From: Byssothecium circinans
Lineage: Eukaryota; Ascomycota; Dothideomycetes; Pleosporales; Massarinaceae
Direction of reading: 5' to 3'
Assembly: GCA_010015675.1 (NCBI GenBank)
Contig: ML977049.1
Coordinates: 1 to 55,711 of the forward strand
Length of the DNA stretch: 55,711 bases
Part shown: one piece after another, positions 44,713 to 54,184 of the stretch
Layout: the number at the start of each line of letters is the position of its first letter
Numbering within the stretch: position 1 is the stretch's first letter
The notes under the pieces: model-generated
Told to the model about the DNA's origin: nothing
Databases searched by the model: none
The model's input: the letters and a program-made list of their open reading frames with translations, nothing else
Program-made: the position numbers and the translations under genes

Positions 44713-45648
44713 CTACATCAGGTTCCTCATATACTGCTCCCGCTGTGTCGGATCCACGAAATAGTCGTTGTCAACCTTCCAGTCGATCTTGATCTGAGCA
44801 CCGCTTCGCTTAATTTCATCTTCCAACCATGTAATCAATGGACGAAATGCGTCGGCCGCTACGTCAGGATCAAACGAGAGGGATTCCCACGCGCACGTGA
44901 CACTCAGTGGCAGTAGTAGCCTGCAATCCAGCAGGCGGAGAAATTGGAAGCCTTCAGCCTTTGCTAGGGAAAGATTTGGCCTGTAGCTGTTTTCGAACTC
45001 ACTTTGATAAACGACGATATGTATAGTTTCCAGTGCTGGTAGAGAACCAACGAATTCCCCGAACCAATTGTCGTAATCCGCATCGTGCGCTTCGTTGAGG
45101 TAACGGGATAGTGATTCGCGGACGTCCATATGATGTACCGAGCGGAACCCCTGGTCGCTCTGAAAAGTGGAAAGAAAGAATATGAACGCTCTGGTGCCTT
45201 TCATATTTGTCATAACGATTCTCCTATTCCGAAGCCAAACGAGACTTGCCTTAGTGAGCATCTGTCGATTGAGCCTCACTTCCGGGGGAAGTACCCTTTT
45301 GAGGTAGGTAGTGTGTAGTTTCTGCACTTCTTGAATGGCCTCCTTGGCGTCGGTAATTTTTAGTGGCCACATTGGGTTGAGGAGGGGGGCGCGAGCTGTA
45401 TGCTTTGATATGTTGAAGTCGATGGGAAGGTCCGCCATTACGTATTCTAGAATTTCCTCACGAACTTCCAGCGGAAGGATCATCAAGGTTACCGGAAAAT
45501 TTGGCTCGGGCTGCGTGCTCAGGCTGTGTGTACCTTGAGGAGCATTGGCGTCGTTGGGTTGTACAAGTTCCCAGTCTTCAGCTTCGTCACATCGTAGAGT
45601 ATGCCCGTGTAAAAATCTGGAGCCCCAATCATGGCCGAACTGATTCAT
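44713..45648 (-). CDS. 2EXR/F-box-like protein, 311 aa
   Basis: One exon encodes 311 aa. LMILPLEVREEILEYVM at residues 54-70 is the family signature. VRLNRQMLTKASLVWLRNRRIV and FQSDQGFRSVHHMDVRESLSRY correspond to the NQELRIEV-type and DGYEAVR-type segments of the 33050 and 34151 genes. SLPALETIHIVVYQSEF follows. It is the fifth member of the local family. Function unknown. Confidence 0.75.
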   Translation of the reverse strand: MNQFGHDWGSRFLHGHTLRCDEAEDWELVQPNDANAPQGTHSLSTQPEPNFPVTLMILPLEVREEILEYVMADLPIDFNISKHTARAPLLNPMWPLKITDAKEAIQEVQKLHTTYLKRVLPPEVRLNRQMLTKASLVWLRNRRIVMTNMKGTRAFIFFLSTFQSDQGFRSVHHMDVRESLSRYLNEAHDADYDNWFGEFVGSLPALETIHIVVYQSEFENSYRPNLSLAKAEGFQFLRLLDCRLLLPLSVTCAWESLSFDPDVAADAFRPLITWLEDEIKRSGAQIKIDWKVDNDYFVDPTQREQYMRNLM

Positions 45649-46450
45649 AATTCCTGAGAAAAGAGCCTTAGTACTGTATTGCTTCTGGTTCCGCGTGGAG
45701 TTGATGGTGTGGGAAGCATACGGTCAAAGAGAGTAAGACATAGGGGCGTATAATTATGTGCAGGGGGGGTTTCGATGCCAAATTAAGGGACGTGAGCGTA
45801 TTGTTTGCTGTGATGGCTGTTGCATTCAATGCTTTCCATATGTGAATCTGGGGCCAGTAGATTTGCGACACTAGGCCGTATAGGAGTTTTGTGATGATTT
45901 TCCTGTGAACAACGGTAGGGATTCATGTATTTATGAGGTTCTACCTAATACTTTCATTTTTCTATATAGGAGCTCAATATACATGTATAGTATGCATAGT
46001 CCCGTGACTATACGCTTCTGAGCTGCAGTGGGTTCCTAGGTTTCATTGGATGGGATGGGAGACTAATCTCTTGAGTCGCTCTTCAAACGCATTGCAATCG
46101 CGTAATAGAATGTTATGTATGCCAATGGAGCGAGTATCCAAAGAGTTAGATCTATCATTATTGTTGGAAGCCCGAAGGCGTGAATGGATTGTGCATCCTA
46201 CGCTAGCTCAAATAAAGCGTAGTACATGTCCCCGCGTTCCTCGGCTTCTAGCTCCATGAATGACATTACCTATCACCTCGACTCCGCAACAACTCCATAT
46301 ACTCCGAAGTATCATCATGGATACTATCAGTGTTGACGAGTGTTGACGGGCTGGAATCGCTTACCCAGATACTTTGTCTTTATGGACAGCGTTCAAGCCG
46401 GCATCGTCTGCAATCGTAAGGAAGATATCCGGCCTCCCTAACTGTTCACC
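45649..46450. other. Intergenic
   Basis: No gene. The plus-strand frame 46050-46259 has no recognised features and might be repeat debris. Confidence 0.4.
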
Positions 46451-47491
46451 ATGGCTCATAAACGGGCCATACGAATTGCAGGTATGTTTGACATACTTCG
46501 AGATGACAAAGAGGATACTGATGAAAGTCTCAGGATGCTCAGGCTCCACGATCGACCGACCGATGCAATGAAACTCCTCGCCTCGAACTATCCCAACGAC
46601 CCCATCGACGTCCTTGTGGGCGACTGAATGAGCGAAGGCAATATGACTGTGCGAGCCGGAACAAAGATCGGCGGCCAAATGGACGCCTCTGAGCCCGCGC
46701 TTCCCTACATTGCGAAGTATCGCATCCGCGTCGCCATCAACGAGGGTGCATCGGATACGAGGAAGTTGCACGAACTGGTTACAAATATGAGCAGAGCAAA
46801 GGGATTGGAGCCGAGTGTTGCTTGGATATCTGGTGGTGAGGTACTGCTGCAATTACTGGCGGCGCAAAAGAGAGGGGAGGACGTGTTTGAAACATTTGCA
46901 TTGGGGAGGTGCTGAGCGATTGGGAATTTGAACCGATATATGCTCAAACGTAGCTCGGCATCACGGAAGCGTTTAAGAAGGATGCGGAAATTGCGGTATG
47001 CAGACGGTTGGCGGACGCAAGCCCAGTCATTAGGGTAGCGTACTGGTGGCACAACTAGAAGAGCTCCGATCTCAACGAACGCGCTCCCAACGGACGAATC
47101 CCAAACAGCAACCCACGAAAGACGCGCCCAGCGCCTCTTGCATCCACTGTACGCGCTCCACTCGGTACAATCGTTCGCGCGCTCGGGGGACAAGGGTCTA
47201 GATTGCAATGTTGGGTTCTGGGTCCGGTACGCTGATGAGCACGCCTAGCTATAGTCTCTTCTTTCCACCGCAAGCATGAAAAATCTGCTTGTCGATGAGT
47301 ACAAAGGTGGTCGGATTGGTCGATGCGAGTTTCCGGGTATGAGGGCTGTGCACTTCCTGCTTAAGAACCATCTAGATAGAGGTGTGAGTTGTACGCTTAT
47401 GGTAGAATTTTTAGCCAAGAATTGTGCGGGGTATTTGAGGGCGAGGGTTGTCGATGTGTCGTTGCGGTTTTTGGCGAGAGGACGGATCTAA
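46451..47491 (+). pseudogene. AtuA-like (DUF1446) protein, decayed
   Basis: Recognisable pieces in order: RAIRIAGCSGSTIDRP split by a 42-nt intron (46492-46533), DAMKLLASNYPNDPIDVLVGD, MSEGNMT, PALPYIAKYRIRVAINEGASD, DWEFEPIYAQ, LGITEAFKKDAEIAV and ADASPVIRVAYWWHN, then LDCNVGFWVRYADEH, DEYKGGRIGRCEFPGMRAV and a C-terminus ending FLARGRI. These match fungal proteins with the AtuA-like/DUF1446 domain plus the small C-terminal domain, linked to acyclic terpene or branched-acid catabolism in bacteria. Stops lie at 46625-46627, 46951-46953, 47056-47058, 47246-47248 and 47252-47254, with frameshifts near 46555, 46890 and 47190 and an internal deletion of several hundred residues. The gene cannot make a full enzyme. 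Confidence 0.88.
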
Positions 47492-48010
47492 AGTCTACAA
47501 CCGAGATGTGGTTACTTCGGCCTTCGCTCCGTGGAGGCTAGGATCTGAGATGAAGTCGTATTTTGGATTGAGCTCACGGAAGACGTGATGGGCTTGTCTA
47601 GATCGGCAGCTTTCGGAGCGGCGTGGGCGTCGATGGAAAGATATGGCTATTAGTTCACTGCTCATCTGACAGCAAAGATATTTGAAGTGAAGCCAGCATT
47701 CGGATCGGGCTAATGGAATTAATAAAAATATGCCTATGTTCGACCCGAGTTTTGGGCTTTCAGTTCCCAGCTCAAAGCCGACGACCCATCGCAAATGCTT
47801 CAACGTGGCTGAAGAGTTAGATGATAAGCGACTCCGAAACGAGCTAGAGACGACAGGCCTACGATCATGACGGGGCCCAATTTCACCTGCAATATCTGCA
47901 ATATCCTTGGGCCATTTGTAGGAAGTATTTCAAAAGAAAAGAGAGGCTTCGGTCATGTTTTTGCCGTGTTGAGTACAAGGTATCAAGTCCCTCTGACCAA
48001 GAACCGCCGC
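47492..48010. other. Convergent intergenic region
   Basis: It lies between the 3' ends of the AtuA remnant and the Nudix gene. No gene seen. Confidence 0.5.
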
Positions 48011-48772
48011 TCAAAAGTACTTCTGCGTCTGTGCAAAGTGCATCCCATGAGCGAAATGAAACAACTTGGCCGCAACAATCATCCTGTCTTTCTTCGAGTA
48101 CTCCACCAACCTCTCGTAGAACTCCGACAAAGGAATCACGACCCGCTCGATATGCTCACCATCCTCCAATCTCTGCTCAGGTACCGGGTCACCCTCTTGC
48201 AACTGCACTTCCACCATTGCCATCTGCATATTCGCATTGCTCATCCCCGGGTCTGCAGACTGCACAGGACTAATGCTGATGACTTTGCAGTCATGCCCCG
48301 TCTCTTCCCTGAATTCGCGGACAGCGGCTTGCTCAGCCGTCTCGTCGGCGTCGATGAGTCCAGCAGGCCATTCAACTGTGTATGCATCCAACGGTGGGCG
48401 GTACTGGATGACAATCATCGTGGAAGGCGGTTTTGACGGGTGCAATATGACGTTGCCGATGGCGACGGCATCTACGCCTGCCTTGCCGCGCGTCTTGCGA
48501 CTCGCCATTTCCCAGGTCCGCGGCTTGCCCATTTGGTCTGTGAAGTCGATTTTCTTGAGCGTTATCCATTTTGCGTCAGTGGTAGAGAGCTCTGACGTGC
48601 TGTTGATGACAGGTTCTTGGAGTTTTAGAGCCATTGTGAATGTGAATGAGCGTTTGGTGGCAAGGGAATGGACAGATGGGAAGGACGCTGTTATGGCCTG
48701 GAGACGCCGCGATATTGTGGAGTGCGCTGGTGGCATAGACTGCGTTTGAGAGTTATTGGTTTGCATGGGCAT
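48011..48772 (-). CDS. Nudix hydrolase (ADP-ribose pyrophosphatase-like)
   Basis: A single exon encodes 253 aa. The Nudix box reads GLIDADETAEQAAVREFREE followed by TG, a full match to G-x5-E-x7-REUxEExGU. VIQYRPPLDAYTVEWPAG upstream of the box is typical of ADP-ribose pyrophosphatases. The enzyme should cleave ADP-ribose to AMP and ribose-5-phosphate. The first 46 residues are Ser/Arg-rich and free of acids, perhaps a mitochondrial presequence, with MALKLQEP (ATG at 48634) as the alternative cytosolic start. Confidence 0.93.
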   Translation of the reverse strand: MPMQTNNSQTQSMPPAHSTISRRLQAITASFPSVHSLATKRSFTFTMALKLQEPVINSTSELSTTDAKWITLKKIDFTDQMGKPRTWEMASRKTRGKAGVDAVAIGNVILHPSKPPSTMIVIQYRPPLDAYTVEWPAGLIDADETAEQAAVREFREETGHDCKVISISPVQSADPGMSNANMQMAMVEVQLQEGDPVPEQRLEDGEHIERVVIPLSEFYERLVEYSKKDRMIVAAKLFHFAHGMHFAQTQKYF

Positions 48773-49485
48773 TTGGTGCGAATGACTCCCATATCCACCG
48801 CTGACATCATCACGCTAACGAGCATCTCGTGATTTGAACCTTTGAAATCACGTGGTCTCTGCTTTCACCATCGTTCCAAATCTAATGATCATTTAAAGCA
48901 GAAACAACTTAAAGGCGGTTATTTTATATGATATACGTACTATATACATAGGTAGGGTCAATATTGGGTAATGCTAAGTAAAAACCCACTTCCCAAGTAC
49001 GAGGCTTTTGCCTGTTCACCTGTCTTTTACTGGTATAATTAGTAGTTAATACCAAAGATGCTGATGTCAAGCTGGGCTAACTGTTTCATCACTCGGCAAG
49101 AGCTAGCAAGCCCACTCTCTCCGGGACGCGTAAGCTTGGAAAACAAGAAAAAGCATGATATTGCTTCTGGGACAAGTACCGCGCATTGAATTGATCTTTT
49201 ACAACAGATCTAATTATGCCTCCCCCTCGACCTTCTTCTGCGCTCATCTGTAGGTCGCCTAAACGTCATTCCATTCGTGCACATTTTTACTGCGGTTATT
49301 CTGCACAATGTTTCTGAGTCTGCATTATCTACATTATGCACTATTGCTCTTCACTCGAATTCTCGTCGGCTTTTAGTATATAGTTCTCTTCAAAGACTAT
49401 ATCATATTGCTATCAACAAATGCCGTCCTGCTTCCTGTGGACATACTATAAATACGGAGTATCTTCTGGTTGTTACCTGCTCAGC
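48773..49485. other. Intergenic, AT-rich, divergent promoters of Nudix and protease genes
   Basis: No gene. AT-rich words dominate 48900-48970. A TATATAG at 49377 lies 109 nt before the chosen protease start. Confidence 0.45.
49377..49383 (+). promoter_or_regulatory. TATA-like element of the metalloprotease gene
   Basis: TATATAG is 109 nt upstream of the ATG at 49486. A second TATAAATA at 49446-49453 is too close to that ATG to serve it well. Confidence 0.35.
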
Positions 49486-50637
49486 ATGAATTTCATCGCT
49501 TTCTTCACATTCGGCTTCGCTGCCGTCGCAGCACTTGGATATGACAACCAGATTCAGCCGGAAAAGAGTGCCATCGGGCATCCAACTTCCGAGACTCATT
49601 CTGTGAAAATCTGGTTCCACGTTGTTTCAACAACTGTGGGGGTAGGTGCAGGTAACGTTACCGATGAAATCATCGGCCTGCAGCTCGATGTCCTTAACAA
49701 TGCATTTGCGCCGTCTCACGTCTCATTCGCTCTGGAAGGCATTACGCGAACTTTCAACGGCCTTAGTAATACAGTAAACGGGAAAGCATGGGTCACTAGC
49801 CACATGCAGAACGGTACTGGTAGCGTGCAAAATGGCACATATCATCCATCGAACAGCACACGACGCGGTGACTACACCACGCTCAACATCTACATTACTG
49901 ATTACCTCAAGCATGGCTTCGACACTGCCATCGGTATGTGCTACAAGGCGCGGGACTTCCGAAAGATCGGGGACTCCCTGATCGCGGCTGATAAAACTCT
50001 CCCAGATGAGTGGAGGCATTTCGCCGAGTATCTGCTTCTACTGGATAGCTGTGTTGCTTTACCCGAAGTGCTACCACCCATGGGGGCCGGTACTGTGCTT
50101 GTACACGAGGTGGGGCATTTTTTTGGCCTAGACCACACGTTTCAGGAGTCTCGCCCAAGTCTCATTGGAACCCCTAACTTGGGATTCGCATCATGTGCTT
50201 CAGGGAAGCGCCATGGCAGCGGGATAGATGACTTGCCAGTTCATCTAAAGGCTCCTATGGAACACCGTATAAATGAATCATGCCCGCGTCTTAATTCGTG
50301 TCCCGAGTTCCCAGGAGAAGACCCGACCTTTAATTACATGAACTATATGCACCCTAAATGTTTGCGCGAGTTTACTCCAGGGCAAACGGCATCTATGCAT
50401 TTGCATTTGGATATGCGAGGTATGACCGATGCGTTCGTTGAAAGTCTGCGATACGAGGAAAACCCGATCATGAAGCTCGGTCCCTTTCCACAGGACACTG
50501 CCTTCGATAAATCCCTCATAGTGCTCATTTGCTACCACCCCCTCTTCTATCTCGGATTACTCCTAGGGATCGTGGCTGTACTAGGCAGTCTCATCTGCAA
50601 GGCCGAGCAGCTCTCGGAGAGGTGGCAAAGACCGTGA
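49486..50637 (+). CDS. Secreted zinc metalloprotease (M43/pappalysin-like) with C-terminal membrane helix
   Basis: A single exon from 49486 encodes 383 aa; an upstream in-frame ATG at 49420 would add 22 residues but spoil the signal peptide (MNFIAFFTFGFAAVAALG). The active site is HEVGHFFGLDH, with zinc ligands His207, His211 and His217 and catalytic Glu208, followed by FNYMNYMHPKC, which can form the Met-turn. Several NGT/NST sequons suggest glycosylation. This matches fungal extracellular M43 proteases, which are normally soluble and about 280-300 aa. Here about 80 extra residues end in a hydrophobic helix (YLGLLLGIVAVLGSLIC) and a short charged tail, so the protein is probably tethered to a membrane. 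Confidence 0.87.
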   Translation: MNFIAFFTFGFAAVAALGYDNQIQPEKSAIGHPTSETHSVKIWFHVVSTTVGVGAGNVTDEIIGLQLDVLNNAFAPSHVSFALEGITRTFNGLSNTVNGKAWVTSHMQNGTGSVQNGTYHPSNSTRRGDYTTLNIYITDYLKHGFDTAIGMCYKARDFRKIGDSLIAADKTLPDEWRHFAEYLLLLDSCVALPEVLPPMGAGTVLVHEVGHFFGLDHTFQESRPSLIGTPNLGFASCASGKRHGSGIDDLPVHLKAPMEHRINESCPRLNSCPEFPGEDPTFNYMNYMHPKCLREFTPGQTASMHLHLDMRGMTDAFVESLRYEENPIMKLGPFPQDTAFDKSLIVLICYHPLFYLGLLLGIVAVLGSLICKAEQLSERWQRP

Positions 50638-51757
50638 TAACGTAATGATCCCGTATGAGGGAGTTTACCGTGGGACAGCCGTTAAGGATGCATAGGTATT
50701 GGAAAATGCGCAGGGAGGTCGATCAATTTGCTGAGAGGGACGATTACGTAGGTGGCCTACTGCGAGCATTGGTATTAAATACCAATACAGATATAGATAC
50801 CGACGCTGATACTGATACAGATGCCGATACGGCTTGAAGTTGGGTATGGGCGAGAAGTAATTTGCTGATATTTCCTTTTCACATACACAGCGGCCTGCGT
50901 TCTTGAATACTTCAAACATTGAATACATTCTTCTAGTTCTTCTTCCCGTCATTTTCTCACATACACACAGTCCTTCGTGACCCAAACCAATGCACTTCTT
51001 TTATGCATTTAGTTATTACTTCAGCTCCAATTCATATGTGGACCATTGTGTAAGATTCCAGAGAAAATGCTAAGGGTTCGCTGGGTATACGTTTTATGAT
51101 ATGGAAAGATAAAGGAAGAAATTAGAGTAAAGAATAGACCTGCCCTATTCTATTCGATAATAATGCTATATTGTTATCTTGCACGTCTGCGAGCGCTCTC
51201 AACCGATACGTGCACGACCAAAAATAATGCTACCCAGCCTCATGACCCTCAACGTCTTCATCCTCCTCCATAATATCTACCCACTCTCCTATTTACAATC
51301 AGTCCCGGAGCAAATACCACAGACTCCTTCACCACCATGTCGGATGCCGGAATCTTATGCGCTGGGAGTTTTAGACTCCAATATTGCTCGAGGAACAAAA
51401 CTACACGCGTAATGAATATTTCATAAGAAAGCGCGTGGTGGAAATACACTCAGTCCACGCGCACGCGCAACGACTAACAAAGCGGCATTGTTGTCGACTT
51501 CTCTCACTGAGGAAGTGGGTATTCCAAGAGAGCTTTTGATGCGCAGTAGGCGGCTTCAGGTCATGTGTAAATTACTGAGACATAAGGGTAGTGATTACTT
51601 TAACATACTCGGGTAGAGTACAGAAGAAGAAAGGAGCTCATCAGATATGCCATCCAGCTACACATACAACAAACACAGCACCAACCACCACCCTTCGAAG
51701 TATCAAGACACTCTCAACCAAGCAATTCCCAAGTATCCTCATGATGCCATGCTGATC
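50638..51757. other. Convergent intergenic region with a short coding-like repeat
   Basis: A hexanucleotide-type repeat lies at 50784-50832. No gene was recognised; the frame 51647-51880 overlaps the CFEM 3' end and is not supported. Confidence 0.45.
50784..50832 (+). repeat. Degenerate GAYACN hexanucleotide repeat
   Basis: Alternating GAT/GAC and ACN/GCN codon-like triplets repeat about eight times, reading as Asp-Thr/Ala dipeptides in one frame. A simple sequence repeat in an intergenic region. Confidence 0.7.
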
Positions 51758-52555
51758 TCACAAGATCAACGCCATCACTCCAAGCACACCCGCAAACGCA
51801 GGGACGTGAACTGCTGCTGCTGCGCCAGGGAACTCCGAAGGCAGCGGGGTCGCACTACCAATGGGGCTACCTGCTCCTGAAGGAAGGCGTGAAGTCGAAG
51901 ACCTGGTGACACTTGACGGGGTCGGAAAAGGAGGAGCGGACGAGAAGGGCACGGTGGGGCGAGAAGAGCCGGAGGATGAGGCGACAGGAACGGAAGATTG
52001 GCCGTGGCTTGGTTGTATCGTCATTATCACAGTCTCGGTGACAATGGGGCAGATAGAGCCAGAGCTTGAGGGGGATGTAGTAGGGAGGGTTGAAGGCTTA
52101 GCGGTGGGTGTGGAAGGCGCAGAGACTAGACCTTATGTTAGTCGAGCTTGGTTTTGGTTGGCAGAGTGATGATGCTTTCCCTGAGTTGAGCTCGAAATAT
52201 CCGACGATGCACTAGAGCTAGCGACCGGCACAGAGGCGCTGCTAGCCGTTGTGCCAACGACGGGCATAGAGGAAGTGTTAATGGTGACTGGGACGCCTAG
52301 ATTCTTGCAGACGGACTCGATAACTTCAATGACTTTCGTATGATCGTCTTGTTTAGGGCACGACTGCTGAATACAAGGAGTGAGGATGGGTCGAAGCATG
52401 TCGGTTTTTGAACAGGCGCACTTATAGTCGGTGAGGGCGCAACTAGTCTTTTCCATGCCGATTGCGAAGCAGTTGATAGAGCAAGCGGGTAGGTCGGAGA
52501 TGGTTTGCGCAGTTGCAGCAGCTGCCACAGCGGCGAGGAAGAAGTACTTCATCAT
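51758..52555 (-). CDS. CFEM-domain GPI-anchored cell-wall protein
   Basis: Exons 52555-52213 and 52131-51758 give 238 aa. A signal peptide covers residues 1-17. The CFEM domain (about 22-87) has the eight cysteines (PACSINC, TSC, KCAC, TPC, QSC, SVC), and the Asp in TDYKCAC matches the haem-ligand position known in some CFEM proteins. A long Ser/Thr/Pro-rich stalk follows, and the C-terminus (GAAAAVHVPAFAGVLGVMALIL region) is a GPI signal. The 81-nt intron (GTGCAT...ATAAG) removes an in-frame TAA; the reading frame is the same on both sides, so intron retention or a nonsense mutation is the alternative. CFEM proteins serve haem uptake or host interaction. Confidence 0.85.
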
Positions 52556-53705
52556 GAGGAGGATCTTCGTGCGTCAAAGAGCGTATGGCTCAGGAGGTTG
52601 GTAACGACTGGTACAGTGATGTACAGTGAGCTGTGACTGAGATATATGCGAAAAAGATGCAGACGAAGAAAGAAAGAGAAGGGGTCCAGTGCGTCAGTGA
52701 TATGTTTATACTTACACCTCCGTCAGCTTAGTCGCAGGCCATTCACTAACCGCTTGTTCGACCATAACGACCCTGCGCGGAAATTGGAGTACGTTCGTGG
52801 GTATCGTTGGCTGTACAACATTACATTTAAACCGTTCGCGCAGCTTCGTGAAGTGACGGGGGAAAGTTGGTAGTACAAGCGTTCCGATAGACCGGCAACG
52901 GCGGTTCCAACGTGTGCGACCGTTTGCCGGGTCATTTGGCGTGCTCAGGGGTTCATTCTGCGGATAGGAACTTGTTTGAGCAATCTTCAATAATTTAAAA
53001 CAAGGATGAGAGTGGGCTTATGTCAATTGTAGACATTCATGTGAAGAGGCGTGCGCTTCGTACGTTCGCTCGCCCTCAAATACGGAAGCGTAACGAATGA
53101 CCCTTATAAAGGGGCTCGCAATCCAAGGAGAAGAAGAACACAGCGCCGTAGTACAATTCCACATGGTTTGCTCTGTTGGTCGATACAAACGTCAAAAGTG
53201 GCTATTGTTTCATGTGTGGCATGGCGAATCGCTCGCATGAGATTACCATGGTAGTGTCACCCAGTGACACCCGGCGACTATCCTGCCAACGTCGACCTAG
53301 CGCGATCTCATGAGCTGGAAAAGCCTGTATTATCTAGAGTCGAAGGATCGCAACACTACTGATCATCTGCCAGTTCACGTCAAGGTGTCAGAATCCGACA
53401 GTGCCATTAACAGCGGTTGAATCATATAAATCAGATTTATTATAATTCATAGTAGGTGTTGACAATGAGATACAGCATAAGGTGGTTAGAAGTCATGCTG
53501 TGTGTATTATCTCAGCGAGCTTCGAGGGCCCTTTCTAAACTCATTTCAAATTTGCTGCCACGTCGTCTTTCTATCCGACCTCAACACCAACTGTTTTTAA
53601 TCGCTTTGTTTTCGTTGCTCCAGCTAGTGGGTCGTATCTAGGTAGGTGAACTTTACATATTAATTTGTTGTGGGCAGCTACATAATGGGCGCTAACTTCA
53701 CGCAG
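52556..53705. other. Gene-free region before the MITE-like element
   Basis: It holds the CFEM promoter (ATATAT at 52642-52647, about 90 nt upstream) and otherwise no recognised gene or motif. Homology to the beta-eliminating lyase does not resume left of the MITE. Confidence 0.45.
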
Positions 53706-54184
53706 CACTATGGTCAAAAATCCCTACTTTAGGGGCTCTTTTATTACACCCTATTTTATGGGCAATTTTTTGCCGTTTTTAGGGGTTAAAAATATATTTT
53801 AAGCTAGCCTACCTACCCCTCTACCCGCCCTTGCCCTACCCCTGCTCCCCCCCTAACACCTACTACGCTGCCGTCTTAAGTAATACACGCCTAGGACAAA
53901 ATCTTAGGTTTACTTAGGTTTAGCTAATAAAAATTAAAAAATGTTATAATCTTAGCTAGCTATAGCTCTAGTAAGTAAATAGCTTAGCAACGAACACTAG
54001 TAATTATATAGAGAAAAGATAAGAGCTTTTTATTCTTCCCCTACGTATAAATTAGAGTGTTATCCCCCTATTTTAGGGGCTTAGGTATCCCTATTTTAGG
54101 GGCTTAACACCCTAAAATAGGGGTTTTTTAGCCCCTAAAATAGGGCGTCTAACACCCTATTTTAGGGAAATCGAGGTCATAGTG
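53706..54184. mobile_element. MITE-like element with inverted ends and palindromic 13-mers
   Basis: The ends read CACTATGGTCAAAAATCCCTA (left) and, on the opposite strand, CACTATGACCTCGATTTCCC (right), giving an imperfect inverted terminal repeat. The interior is AT-rich and non-coding. The 13-mer CCCTATTTTAGGG or its complement appears in several copies near 54066-54170 and as divergent copies near 53722-53765. The inner boundary may be a TA dinucleotide, as in Tc1/mariner-derived MITEs. The right end sits in the lyase remnant. The superfamily is uncertain. Confidence 0.65.

Noticed and set aside
46361..46852. 163-codon minus-strand frame
   Set aside because: It is opposite the AtuA-like remnant, whose plus-strand blocks clearly match a family.
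53722..54170. TTAGGG/CCCTA words resembling telomere repeats
   Set aside because: They occur as isolated palindromic 13-mers with AT cores, not as tandem TTAGGG arrays, so they are assigned to the MITE-like element.
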